Assembly: GCA_016280695.1 (NCBI GenBank)
Contig: JAEEHG010000017.1
Coordinates: 1-6,095 of the forward strand
DNA: 6,095 nucleotides
Reading direction: 5' to 3'
DNA from: Solobacterium sp.
GTDB lineage: Bacteria > Bacillota_I > Bacilli_A > Erysipelotrichales > Erysipelotrichaceae
Positions 1 to 5,768 of this stretch are shown one piece after another (position 1 is the stretch's first letter; every line of letters starts with the position of its first letter). Below the pieces are notes generated by a model that was not told where the DNA came from, did no database searches, and worked only from the letters and a program-made list of their open reading frames with translations. A program made the position numbers and the translations under genes.

Positions 1-1
1 A

Positions 2-904
2 GTAATTGAAAGTTTTATCCCGTATGCATTTGCGGGTCTGGCGGCAGGTATCCTGTTCAAATCCGGCGCGTTTAATCTCGGGGCTGAAGGTATCTATATC
101 ATCTCCGGTGTTGCAGTTGCGGCCGTGGCCTGCACAGCCGTGACGACCAGCCATTTCCTGCATCCGATTCTGTGCATCCTGGCGGCGGCCGCTGTCGGCG
201 GTGTGCTGATGATCATACCGTCATTCCTGAAGGCCAAATTCGGTACGAATGAAATGGTTGTCTCACTGATGCTCAACAGTATTTATTCCGGTATCGCGAT
301 GCATCTGATCCGGAAGTACCTGCTGACCAAGACAACCTCCACCATCGGTTCCAGGGATTATCTGAAAACCGCCAAGATCGGTTATATCTTTGAGCCGCTG
401 CGGATCTCCCCGTGCCTGTTACTGCTGATTGTGTGCACGATCATTCTTTATCTGGTCATGTACAAGACAAGGCTCGGCTATCAGATCCGTCTGGCCGGGG
501 CAAATCCGAAGTTTGCGGAATACTCCGGCATCAGCGCCTTCAAGCTGTCCATTGCGACGGCTGCCATCGCCGGTGTTCTGGCCGGTACCGGCAGTGCCTG
601 CCAGCTGCTGACCCAGAGTTCGTTCTACCAGCCGGACAAGACGGCGGTGGGCATCGGCTTCTCGGGCATGCTGCTGGCGATGCTCGGACGGAATAACCCG
701 ATCGGTATCGTCATCGCTTCGTTCCTGATCAAATATCTGGAACAGGGCGCCAATGTTCTGTATTTCTCCGATACAAGCGTACCGTCTGAAATTACCGCCA
801 TCATTGAAGGCATCGTTATTCTGCTGATCTCCTCCCAGTACTTCCTGAGAGGACTGAGAGAAAAGAAACTGCTGCAGGAGGGGCTTGGTAAAAATGCTCG
901 GTAA
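2..904 (+). CDS. ABC transporter permease, nucleoside type (NupP/YufP-like), 5' partial
   Basis: Integral membrane permease of an ABC importer of the BPD_transp_2 family, the type that works with BmpA-like lipoproteins to import nucleosides. The reading frame is open from base 2 and lacks its start; 300 residues are in the window and perhaps 50-60 N-terminal residues are missing, judged against a usual length near 350. The motif SGAFNLGAEG (residues 21-30 of the visible part) matches the family signature usually seen as GLFNIGAEGQ. A second signature, LGYQIRLAGANPKFAEYSGI (about nt 473-532), is the cytoplasmic loop thought to contact the ATPase. Several long hydrophobic stretches are visible, for example around nt 100-220, 400-465, 540-600, 650-730 and 790-850. 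The stop overlaps the next permease start by 11 nt, so the two are translated together and probably form a heterodimeric channel. The nucleoside hydrolase downstream supports a nucleoside substrate, but the exact substrate is inference. Confidence 0.9.
   Translation, partial: VIESFIPYAFAGLAAGILFKSGAFNLGAEGIYIISGVAVAAVACTAVTTSHFLHPILCILAAAAVGGVLMIIPSFLKAKFGTNEMVVSLMLNSIYSGIAMHLIRKYLLTKTTSTIGSRDYLKTAKIGYIFEPLRISPCLLLLIVCTIILYLVMYKTRLGYQIRLAGANPKFAEYSGISAFKLSIATAAIAGVLAGTGSACQLLTQSSFYQPDKTAVGIGFSGMLLAMLGRNNPIGIVIASFLIKYLEQGANVLYFSDTSVPSEITAIIEGIVILLISSQYFLRGLREKKLLQEGLGKNAR
876..883 (+). promoter_or_regulatory. Shine-Dalgarno deciding the start of the second permease
   Basis: AGGAGGGG lies inside the end of the upstream permease gene. 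It leaves only 1 nt before an in-frame TTG at 885, which is too close to be used, but 10 nt before the ATG at 894. ATG 894 is therefore the better start, giving an 11-nt overlap with the upstream gene and likely translational coupling. Confidence 0.7.
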
Positions 905-1832
905 CATATTTTCTTCGCTGTTTAAACTGACGTTCCTGCTTACCGTCCTGCGGATGGCAACGCCGATCCTGTTTGCCAGTATCGCCGCCTTTGTCACAGC
1001 CAGCGCAGGTGTGGCCAACATCGCCGTCGAATCGATTATGACATTCGGCGCGCTGGCCGGTATTCTGGGCAGCTATGCGACCGGAAATGTCTGGGCCGGT
1101 GTGGCGATCGGCCTGCTGGTCGGGGCCGGCACAGCCCTGCTGATTGCGTTCTTCTCGATGCGGCTTGGGGCTGATCCGATCCTGATCGGTATTGCCCTGA
1201 ACACATTCGCTGATTCTCTATCGATTTTCTTCCTGTATCTGGCTACCGGGGAAAAGGGCACCAGTGCTTCGCTGCTGACCCCGACCCTGGGCAGCGTGGA
1301 CATTCCGGGCATCAAGAGTATCCCCGTACTGGGTGAAATATTCTCCGGGCAGTACATTCTGACATATGTCTGCTGGATCCTGCTGATCGTGCTCTTCATC
1401 ATGATCTACAAGACCCCGCTGGGCATGCGGATGCGGGCCTGCGGTCTGAACGCTGACGCGGCAAGAACCGCGGGTATCAATGTCGGCCGGATCCGGGTAT
1501 TCTCGCTGGTTCTTTCCGGTCTGTTCGCGGCGCTGGGCGGCATGTACCTGTCGCTGAACTCGATCCACCTGTTCTCCAAGGGCATGGTTTCCGGTCTGGG
1601 CTGGATGGGTATCGCCGCCAATGGTATTGCCAACGGCAGTTACGGCATGCTGCTGCTGTCGGCTCTGCTGTTTGCGGTATTCCGCGGTATTTCCATCGTT
1701 TTCTCCCAGTCGGCGGTCTTCCCGGTCGACCTGGTCCGGGCGGTTCCGTACTTTGCCGTCTTCTTCTTCCTGACCATTTCTTCGATTATCAGCTACCTCC
1801 GTATCAAGAGCGGTAAGGTTGAAGAGCAGTAA
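894..1832 (+). CDS. ABC transporter permease, nucleoside type (NupQ/YufQ-like)
   Basis: Second membrane permease of the same importer, 312 residues from the ATG at 894, which is normal for the family. The N-terminal part carries a form of the family signature, ASAGVANIAVESIM, where relatives usually have an SGVVNIGLEGMM-like sequence. The cytoplasmic coupling loop is TPLGMRMRACGLNADAARTAGI (about nt 1414-1479), the counterpart of the loop in the upstream permease. Long hydrophobic segments occur through most of the chain and the C-terminal tail is short and charged (RIKSGKVEEQ). A 3-codon-longer form from TTG 885 is possible in frame but sits too close to the Shine-Dalgarno sequence. The stop TAA shares its last A with the ATG of the nucleoside hydrolase (TAATG). 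With the preceding gene it would form the transmembrane pathway; the ATPase and binding protein are not in the window. The family call is secure; the substrate (nucleosides) is inferred from family and neighbour. Confidence 0.9.
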   Translation: MLGNIFSSLFKLTFLLTVLRMATPILFASIAAFVTASAGVANIAVESIMTFGALAGILGSYATGNVWAGVAIGLLVGAGTALLIAFFSMRLGADPILIGIALNTFADSLSIFFLYLATGEKGTSASLLTPTLGSVDIPGIKSIPVLGEIFSGQYILTYVCWILLIVLFIMIYKTPLGMRMRACGLNADAARTAGINVGRIRVFSLVLSGLFAALGGMYLSLNSIHLFSKGMVSGLGWMGIAANGIANGSYGMLLLSALLFAVFRGISIVFSQSAVFPVDLVRAVPYFAVFFFLTISSIISYLRIKSGKVEEQ

Positions 1833-2752
1833 TGCGTAAAATCATTATTGATTGTGATCCCGGCCATGATGACATCATGGCCGTCTTCACCGCTCTGGCC
1901 CATGCGGACGAGCTTGAAATACTGGGTATAACGACTGTCTCCGGCAACCAGACCCTGGCCAAGGTGACTGCCAACATCCTGAAAGTACAGGATTATTTCG
2001 GCCTGCACATTCCGGTCTACATGGGCTATGACAGCCCGATCATCAAACCGCAGGAAGTACAGCCCGCCGCCCATGGCGAAAGCGGAATGGACGGCCCGGT
2101 TCTTCCGGATCCGGTATCACAGCCGCAGCCGGAACACGCCCTGGACTATCTCAGAAGAACACTGGAAACAGAAGATAAAGTCACGCTTGTGGCCCTGGCC
2201 CCATTGACCAATATCGCGCTGTTTCTGAAGACATATCCGCACCTGGCTGGAAAGATCGACTGCATTGCCCTGATGGGCGGTGCAGTGAATGGCGGCAACA
2301 TCCAGAAGAAGTCGGAATTCAATATCTGGCAGGATCCTGAAGCGGCCGCGATCGTCTTTGCCAGCGGTGTGCCGGTGGTCATGGCCGGACTGGAAGTCTG
2401 CAATGCCGGCAGTATCCTGCTGTCGGAGGCAGAAGAATTCAAGCATGGCGGAAAAGCATCAAAGTTCTGCTATGACCTGATGAAATTCTACGGTCTCTAT
2501 GCCGTGAACCGCGGCTGGGACAGGACACCGATTTTCGACATCACACCGGTGATCTGGCTCCTGTATCCCGAATTGTTCAAAGCAGAGCAGATGGATGTTG
2601 ATATTGAACTGAACGGGGAGTTTACCCGCGGCATGACCGTATGTACGCCATCGACCGGCAGACCGCACATTGTCCTGCTGGACACCGACCGGGAAGCGTT
2701 TATCGGAGTCTTTCTGGATGCGCTGAAGAAACTTGATCAGATGTACGCATAA
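1832..2752 (+). CDS. Nucleoside hydrolase, IunH/RihA family
   Basis: Cytoplasmic N-ribohydrolase that cleaves the N-glycosidic bond of nucleosides to give free base and ribose. The 306-residue length is typical. The N-terminal DCDPGHDD (residues 7-14) is the family's calcium and ribose binding motif, with D9 and D14 at the Ca ligand positions. Also present are GNQTLAKVTANIL (38-50), HGESG (81-85), LTN with T126 as the expected backbone Ca ligand, the EFNIWQDPEAA motif (162-172, with N164 for ribose), and D236 for the last Ca ligand. The C-terminal half (YPELF...GMTV) resembles E. coli RihA. The oddity is F235 just before D236, where purine and pyrimidine hydrolases usually have the proton-donating His (HDP or HDA). 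The start overlaps the permease stop (TAATG) with no strong Shine-Dalgarno sequence, so it probably depends on translational coupling. In the operon it would process nucleosides brought in by the two permeases. Base specificity cannot be read from the sequence. Confidence 0.93.
   Translation: MRKIIIDCDPGHDDIMAVFTALAHADELEILGITTVSGNQTLAKVTANILKVQDYFGLHIPVYMGYDSPIIKPQEVQPAAHGESGMDGPVLPDPVSQPQPEHALDYLRRTLETEDKVTLVALAPLTNIALFLKTYPHLAGKIDCIALMGGAVNGGNIQKKSEFNIWQDPEAAAIVFASGVPVVMAGLEVCNAGSILLSEAEEFKHGGKASKFCYDLMKFYGLYAVNRGWDRTPIFDITPVIWLLYPELFKAEQMDVDIELNGEFTRGMTVCTPSTGRPHIVLLDTDREAFIGVFLDALKKLDQMYA
1861..1883. repeat. Perfect inverted repeat inside the hydrolase start region
   Basis: Two 11-nt arms, CGGCCATGATG (1861-1871) and CATCATGGCCG (1873-1883), are exact reverse complements around a single A. 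As RNA they could fold into a hairpin of about 9-10 bp starting about 30 nt after the start codon of the nucleoside hydrolase. The repeat covers codons 10-17, the end of the DPGHDD metal motif. It may damp translation or stabilise the mRNA, but protein constraint plus codon choice could also produce it by chance. Confidence 0.6.
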
Positions 2753-2756
2753 ACAC

Positions 2757-2783
2757 AAGACACAGGCAGACCCTGTGTCTTTT
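2757..2783 (+). terminator. Intrinsic terminator or attenuator hairpin after the nucleoside operon
   Basis: AAGACACAGG (2757-2766) pairs perfectly with CCTGTGTCTT (2772-2781) around a 5-nt loop, and the run ends in TTTT (2780-2783). It begins 4 nt after the hydrolase stop. The free U-tract is short, so termination may be incomplete. The Shine-Dalgarno of the next gene begins 2 nt after the hairpin, and no promoter is visible in the gap, so some read-through into the next gene is plausible. Confidence 0.65.
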
Positions 2784-2785
2784 AC

Positions 2786-2790
2786 AGGAG
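2786..2790 (+). promoter_or_regulatory. Shine-Dalgarno of the 153-aa hypothetical gene
   Basis: AGGAG lies 2 nt before ATG 2793 and 8 nt before the in-frame ATG 2799. The second has the normal spacing and is chosen as the start. The site directly follows the terminator-like hairpin, so folding of that hairpin leaves it exposed. Confidence 0.6.
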
Positions 2791-2798
2791 AAATGAAT

Positions 2799-3260
2799 AT
2801 GGATATTTCCGATCAGATTGACCTTCTGCTGGAAGAAAACGCATGGGTGGTTGACGTCCTGCCGGAACAGGTGCCGGCGGAGCGGAGCAGCCGGTATGCC
2901 ATGTTTGAAACATACATGGACAACCCGGAAATGACGGAAGCGTTCTGCGGAAAGCTGAACAGCATCCTGACAAAACTGTACTGCTACCATGATCTTGCAG
3001 TGTACCTGCCGGCGGAAGAGACCGTCATGGAACAATCGCAGATGACGGATATCACTATGGCTGTACGGGCGTGCCTGCTTGGGGAAGAGAAAAGGGATGC
3101 GGTAACCGAACTCCTTGTAAAAGGAAAAAAACAGGCCTTGATCATGCTGTGCCGGCAGGATTTTTACATGACGGTATTCGGCGCAGACGATGAACTGCTG
3201 CAGCTGGTAAGGCTTCTGGCCGCGTCCGAAGGGCTGTTTGTGCGGCCGGCCGCCGGATAA
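2799..3260 (+). CDS. Conserved-looking hypothetical protein, 153 aa
   Basis: I do not recognise a named family. The product is soluble, with no signal peptide and no membrane segment, and is rich in acidic residues and leucine. It opens with an acidic amphipathic stretch (MDISDQIDLLLEENAW), followed by VVDVLPEQVP (18-27) and an aromatic stretch YAMFETYM (33-40). The middle (LTKLYCYHDLAVYLP, 57-71) looks like a beta-strand region, and the C-terminal half (about 95-145) looks helical, with KKQALIMLCRQDFYMTVFG at 110-128. There are four cysteines (50, 62, 92, 118), not arranged as an obvious metal site. Composition and codon use match its neighbours, so there is no sign of transfer, and the strong Shine-Dalgarno sequence supports a real gene. 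The start at 2799 is chosen for spacing; ATG 2793 or TTG 2733 would lengthen it by 2 or 22 residues. It sits between a salvage operon and pnp, which gives no clear clue to function. It may be expressed by read-through or from an unseen promoter within the hydrolase gene. Confidence 0.8.
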   Translation: MDISDQIDLLLEENAWVVDVLPEQVPAERSSRYAMFETYMDNPEMTEAFCGKLNSILTKLYCYHDLAVYLPAEETVMEQSQMTDITMAVRACLLGEEKRDAVTELLVKGKKQALIMLCRQDFYMTVFGADDELLQLVRLLAASEGLFVRPAAG

Positions 3261-3280
3261 GGAAGGCCGGAGTGGGTTTT
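3246..3280 (+). terminator. Weak terminator-like hairpin at the end of the hypothetical gene
   Basis: CCGGCC (3246-3251) can pair with GGCCGG (3265-3270) across a 13-nt loop that contains the stop codon. AGTGGG and TTTT follow. The loop is large and the U-run is displaced by six bases, so it is a poor match to a standard intrinsic terminator. The first arm also lies inside a 12-bp palindrome (3242-3253) that competes with the hairpin. Confidence 0.25.
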
Positions 3281-3283
3281 GCT

Positions 3284-3311
3284 TTGTAATCACTGGTACT
3301 TGTGGTATGAT
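3284..3311 (+). promoter_or_regulatory. Housekeeping sigma promoter of pnp
   Basis: The -35 hexamer TTGTAA (3284-3289) is separated by 16 nt from the -10 hexamer TATGAT (3306-3311). The -10 is preceded by TG one base upstream (3303-3304), making an extended -10. It has five of six consensus bases at -10 and four of six at -35. The transcript should start near 3317-3320, giving a leader of about 45-48 nt. The region is AT-rich compared with the flanking genes. Confidence 0.8.
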
Positions 3312-3345
3312 ATAAAACGTTGAAAATTTAGAAGATAGATATTGT

Positions 3346-3350
3346 AGGAG
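3346..3350 (+). promoter_or_regulatory. Distant Shine-Dalgarno of pnp
   Basis: AGGAG is the only strong Shine-Dalgarno in the pnp leader, but it ends 14 nt before the ATG at 3365, compared with the usual 5-9 nt. A TTG at 3355, 4 nt downstream, is better spaced but is out of frame and opens only a 23-codon frame ending at 3426. A weak GGA at 3357-3359 is closer to the ATG. Confidence 0.5.
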
Positions 3351-3364
3351 TAAGTTGGAAAAAG

Positions 3365-5599
3365 ATGGAGAAGTACAAGAAAAGCTGGGATTTTCACGGC
3401 CGTACGCTCACTGTGGAAAACGGTGAGATGGCCAAACAGGCAGGCGGTTCCGTACTGGTTCGCTACGGCGATACAGTCGTTCTGTCCGCTGCTACTGCCA
3501 GTCACGAGGCGAAGGATTCTGATTTCTTCCCTCTGACGGTTCTTTACAACGAAAAAATGTATGCGGTCGGTGAGATCCCGGGCGGGTTCCTGCGCCGGGA
3601 AGGAAGACCTTCCGAACATGCAACCCTGACCTCAAGACTGATCGACCGGCCGATCCGGCCGCTGTTTGCGGAAGGGTTCCGGAACGAAGTACAGATCGTC
3701 AGCACGGTCCTGTCGGTTGACCCGGACTGCAGCAGTGAAATGGCTGCGATGTTCGGTTCTTCGCTGGCAGTCTGTGTATCTGACATTCCGTTCAACGGTC
3801 CGATTGCCGGGGTTGTCGTCGGCAAGGTTGACGGCGAGTATGTCATCAACCCGACTGTTGAGGAAACTGACCGTTCGACGCTGAACCTGACGGTTGCCGG
3901 CACAAAGGACGCCATCAACATGGTGGAAGCCGGGGCTCAGGAAGTCAGCGAGGAAGAGATGCTGGAAGCCCTGGCCATCGGCCATGACGCAATCCGGGAA
4001 CTCTGCGCCATCCCGGAAGAAGTCATCGCGGCCTGCGCAAAGCCGAAGATGGAAGTCGTGCTGTATGAAATCAATCCGGTGGTAAAGGCGTATGTGGATG
4101 AACATGCCCGGAAGCGGATCGAAGAAGCCGTATCCATCAAAGGCAAGCTGGAACGCTATGCGGCCATTGATGAACTGACAGCGGAAATGGAAACAGCGGT
4201 CGGCGGACTGGAATGGGAAGATGAAAAGGCCCAGGCCAAGGCCATGAAGCAGGCCCGGGAATACTGTGTTGAAATCGAAGCCGGTGAAGTCAGACGCCTG
4301 ATTTCGGAAGAAAAGATCAGACCGGACGGCCGTAAGCTGAACGAACTGAGACCGCTCGACAGCCAGATCGACCTGCTGCCGCGGGCTCACGGCTCCGCCA
4401 TGTTCACCAGAGGCGAGACACAGGTTCTCTCAGTCACAACCCTGGGCTCTCTTGATGAAGAACAGATCATCGATGATGTCACAACCATCAAGGGCAAGCA
4501 GTTCATGCATCAGTACAACTTCCCGCCGTTCTCGGTCGGCGAAACCGGCCGCATGGGCAGCCCGGGAAGACGGGAAATCGGCCACGGTGCGCTGGGTGAA
4601 AGAGCCCTGAAGCAGGTCCTGCCGAGCAAGGAAGAATTCCCGTATACCATCCGTACCGTAGCGGAAGTCCTGGAATCCAACGGTTCCAGTTCCCAGGCCA
4701 GCATCTGCGCCGGCACAATGTCCCTGATGGCAGCCGGCGTTCCGATCAAGGCCATGGTTGCCGGTGTGGCTATGGGCCTGATCACGGTCGGTGATACATA
4801 CAGCATCCTGACCGATATCCAGGGCATGGAAGATCACTACGGCGACATGGACTTCAAGGTTGCCGGTACAAGGGATGGCATTACGGCACTGCAGATGGAT
4901 ATCAAGGTCTCCGGCATCAGCCAGGAAATCCTGCGGGAAGCGCTGGCCCAGGCACATGAGGGCCGCATGCAGATCCTTGATAACATGGAAACAGCAATCA
5001 GCGAACCGCGTGATCATGTATCCGAATGGGCTCCGAAGGTTGCCATGATGAAGATCCCGGTCGACAAGATCCGTGATGTCATCGGCACCGGCGGCAAGAC
5101 CATTAACCAGATCATCGAGGACTGCGACGGCGTCAAGATCAATGTGGAAGAAGACGGTTCCATCCAGATCTATCACATGAACCAGGCGATGATCGACAAG
5201 GCCAAGGGCATTATCGAAGACCTGACCCGGACAGCCAAGCTTGATGAAATCTATGAAGCAACCGTGGCTGAAGTCAGGGAATCGTTCGCCTTTGTCACCC
5301 TGTTCCCGGGGACAGACGCTCTGCTGCATGTCAGTGAAGTGGCCTGGGAAAGAACCCCGAAGATCTCGGATGTCCTGCATGTCGGTGACAAGGTGACTGT
5401 CAAGGTCATCAGCATTGATGAAGCCGGCAAGGTCAAGGTATCTGCCAAGGCATGCCAGCCGAAGCCGGAGGGCTACGTCGAGGAAAAGAAGAAGTTTGCC
5501 AAGGGCGGCGGAAACCGCAGGAACAACGCGAAGCCGGCGGAAACATCCGGCAACGTTGAAAGACGGGTATTCAAAAAGAAGAATCCGGCAGAAGAATAA
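3365..5599 (+). CDS. pnp: Polynucleotide phosphorylase (PNPase)
   Basis: Phosphorolytic 3'-to-5' exoribonuclease that degrades RNA to nucleoside diphosphates and can add tails in reverse; it acts as a ring-shaped trimer in the cytoplasm. At 744 residues it has the usual bacterial length and layout: first RNase PH domain (about 10-210), helical linker (about 235-305), second RNase PH domain (about 312-545), KH domain (about 555-620) and S1 domain (about 625-695), then a basic, low-complexity tail (700-744). Catalytic residues equivalent to E. coli D486, D492 and K494 are D490, D496 and K498 in [11 protein letters not shown]. The phosphate-binding serines lie in SNGSSSQAS (439-447), the arginine pair is R402-R403 in GRREIGHG, and the RNA-gripping loop reads GGFLRREG (73-80). 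The KH GxxG loop is GTGG (574-577). In the S1 domain the usual FGAF is SFAF (640-643), a mild departure. The start at 3365 fits relatives, and an in-frame stop at 3329 limits extension. It has its own promoter and terminator. Unlike in many bacteria, rpsO does not precede it. Confidence 0.98.
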   Translation: MEKYKKSWDFHGRTLTVENGEMAKQAGGSVLVRYGDTVVLSAATASHEAKDSDFFPLTVLYNEKMYAVGEIPGGFLRREGRPSEHATLTSRLIDRPIRPLFAEGFRNEVQIVSTVLSVDPDCSSEMAAMFGSSLAVCVSDIPFNGPIAGVVVGKVDGEYVINPTVEETDRSTLNLTVAGTKDAINMVEAGAQEVSEEEMLEALAIGHDAIRELCAIPEEVIAACAKPKMEVVLYEINPVVKAYVDEHARKRIEEAVSIKGKLERYAAIDELTAEMETAVGGLEWEDEKAQAKAMKQAREYCVEIEAGEVRRLISEEKIRPDGRKLNELRPLDSQIDLLPRAHGSAMFTRGETQVLSVTTLGSLDEEQIIDDVTTIKGKQFMHQYNFPPFSVGETGRMGSPGRREIGHGALGERALKQVLPSKEEFPYTIRTVAEVLESNGSSSQASICAGTMSLMAAGVPIKAMVAGVAMGLITVGDTYSILTDIQGMEDHYGDMDFKVAGTRDGITALQMDIKVSGISQEILREALAQAHEGRMQILDNMETAISEPRDHVSEWAPKVAMMKIPVDKIRDVIGTGGKTINQIIEDCDGVKINVEEDGSIQIYHMNQAMIDKAKGIIEDLTRTAKLDEIYEATVAEVRESFAFVTLFPGTDALLHVSEVAWERTPKISDVLHVGDKVTVKVISIDEAGKVKVSAKACQPKPEGYVEEKKKFAKGGGNRRNNAKPAETSGNVERRVFKKKNPAEE

Positions 5600-5610
5600 A
5601 CCGGCCGGTT
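5599..5610. repeat. 12-bp palindrome at the pnp stop codon
   Basis: AACCGGCCGGTT is a perfect palindrome sharing its first base with the pnp stop codon. It has no loop, so it is more likely a DNA-level palindrome or chance than an RNA hairpin. A similar GGCC-rich 12-bp palindrome lies at the end of the gene before pnp (3242-3253). Confidence 0.4.
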
Positions 5611-5627
5611 CCGTAAAATCCGAAATG

Positions 5628-5658
5628 TACGGCAGTGAATAATTCACTGCCGTATTTT
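5628..5658 (+). terminator. Strong intrinsic terminator of pnp
   Basis: TACGGCAGTGA (5628-5638) pairs perfectly with TCACTGCCGTA (5644-5654) around a 5-nt AT loop, and is followed by TTTTATTT. This is a textbook Rho-independent terminator 28 nt after the pnp stop. The opposite strand lacks a good U-run, so it acts on + strand transcripts. Confidence 0.92.
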
Positions 5659-5685
5659 ATTTGCTGCGGGATGGATATACCCTGA

Positions 5686-5715
5686 TTGACAGGCACAGAA
5701 CAGCTGTGAGATACT
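5686..5715 (+). promoter_or_regulatory. Promoter of the epimerase gene
   Basis: A perfect -35 hexamer TTGACA (5686-5691) is followed by an 18-nt spacer and GATACT (5710-5715), which matches four of six -10 bases. TG at 5707-5708 makes it an extended -10. The predicted start is near 5721-5724, giving a leader of about 45 nt. The weak -10 next to a perfect -35 would suit a regulated promoter. Confidence 0.65.
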
Positions 5716-5721
5716 GTCTCA
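5694..5721. promoter_or_regulatory. Possible operator: two small dyads over the promoter spacer and -10
   Basis: CACAG (5694-5698) and CTGTG (5704-5708) form one inverted repeat inside the promoter spacer. TGAGA (5707-5711) and TCTCA (5717-5721) form a second one that covers the -10. Each has a 5-nt centre. Their position would let a repressor block RNA polymerase, but short dyads also arise by chance and no known regulator is recognised. Confidence 0.3.
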
Positions 5722-5768
5722 GTTAAACCAAGTATCACCGGAGCAGCCATATATCTGCAGGTTGAAAC

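Noticed and set aside
885..893. TTG at 885 as the start of the second permease
   Set aside because: It leaves only 1 nt after the AGGAGGGG Shine-Dalgarno; ATG 894 is a better codon with workable spacing.
125..904. Starting the first permease at the GTG at 125
   Set aside because: The frame is open back to base 2, and the family signature SGAFNLGAEG lies upstream of 125, so the true start is outside the window.
2733..2798. Upstream TTG start for the 153-aa hypothetical protein
   Set aside because: The extension would translate through the terminator-like hairpin and the Shine-Dalgarno sequence, and it overlaps the end of the hydrolase gene. ATG 2799 has correct spacing.
3632..4390. Second - strand open frame opposite pnp (about 252 codons)
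   Set aside because: Same reasoning: it shadows a certain gene, its composition is rich in His, Phe, Arg and Asp as typical of antisense translation, and it resembles no family I know.
3242..5610. The two 12-bp GGCC-rich palindromes (3242-3253 and 5599-5610) as a repeated element flanking pnp
   Set aside because: They share only a short GGCCGG-type core, and similar CGGCCG strings occur within pnp (near 3647-3662) because CGG and CCG codons are common here. There is no longer shared sequence.
4430..5647. Long open frame on the - strand opposite pnp (about 405 codons)
   Set aside because: It lies wholly opposite the conserved pnp gene apart from its end, has no ribosome binding site or promoter I can see, crosses the pnp terminator, and its product has no recognisable features. 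Long antisense frames are expected opposite genes with this codon bias.
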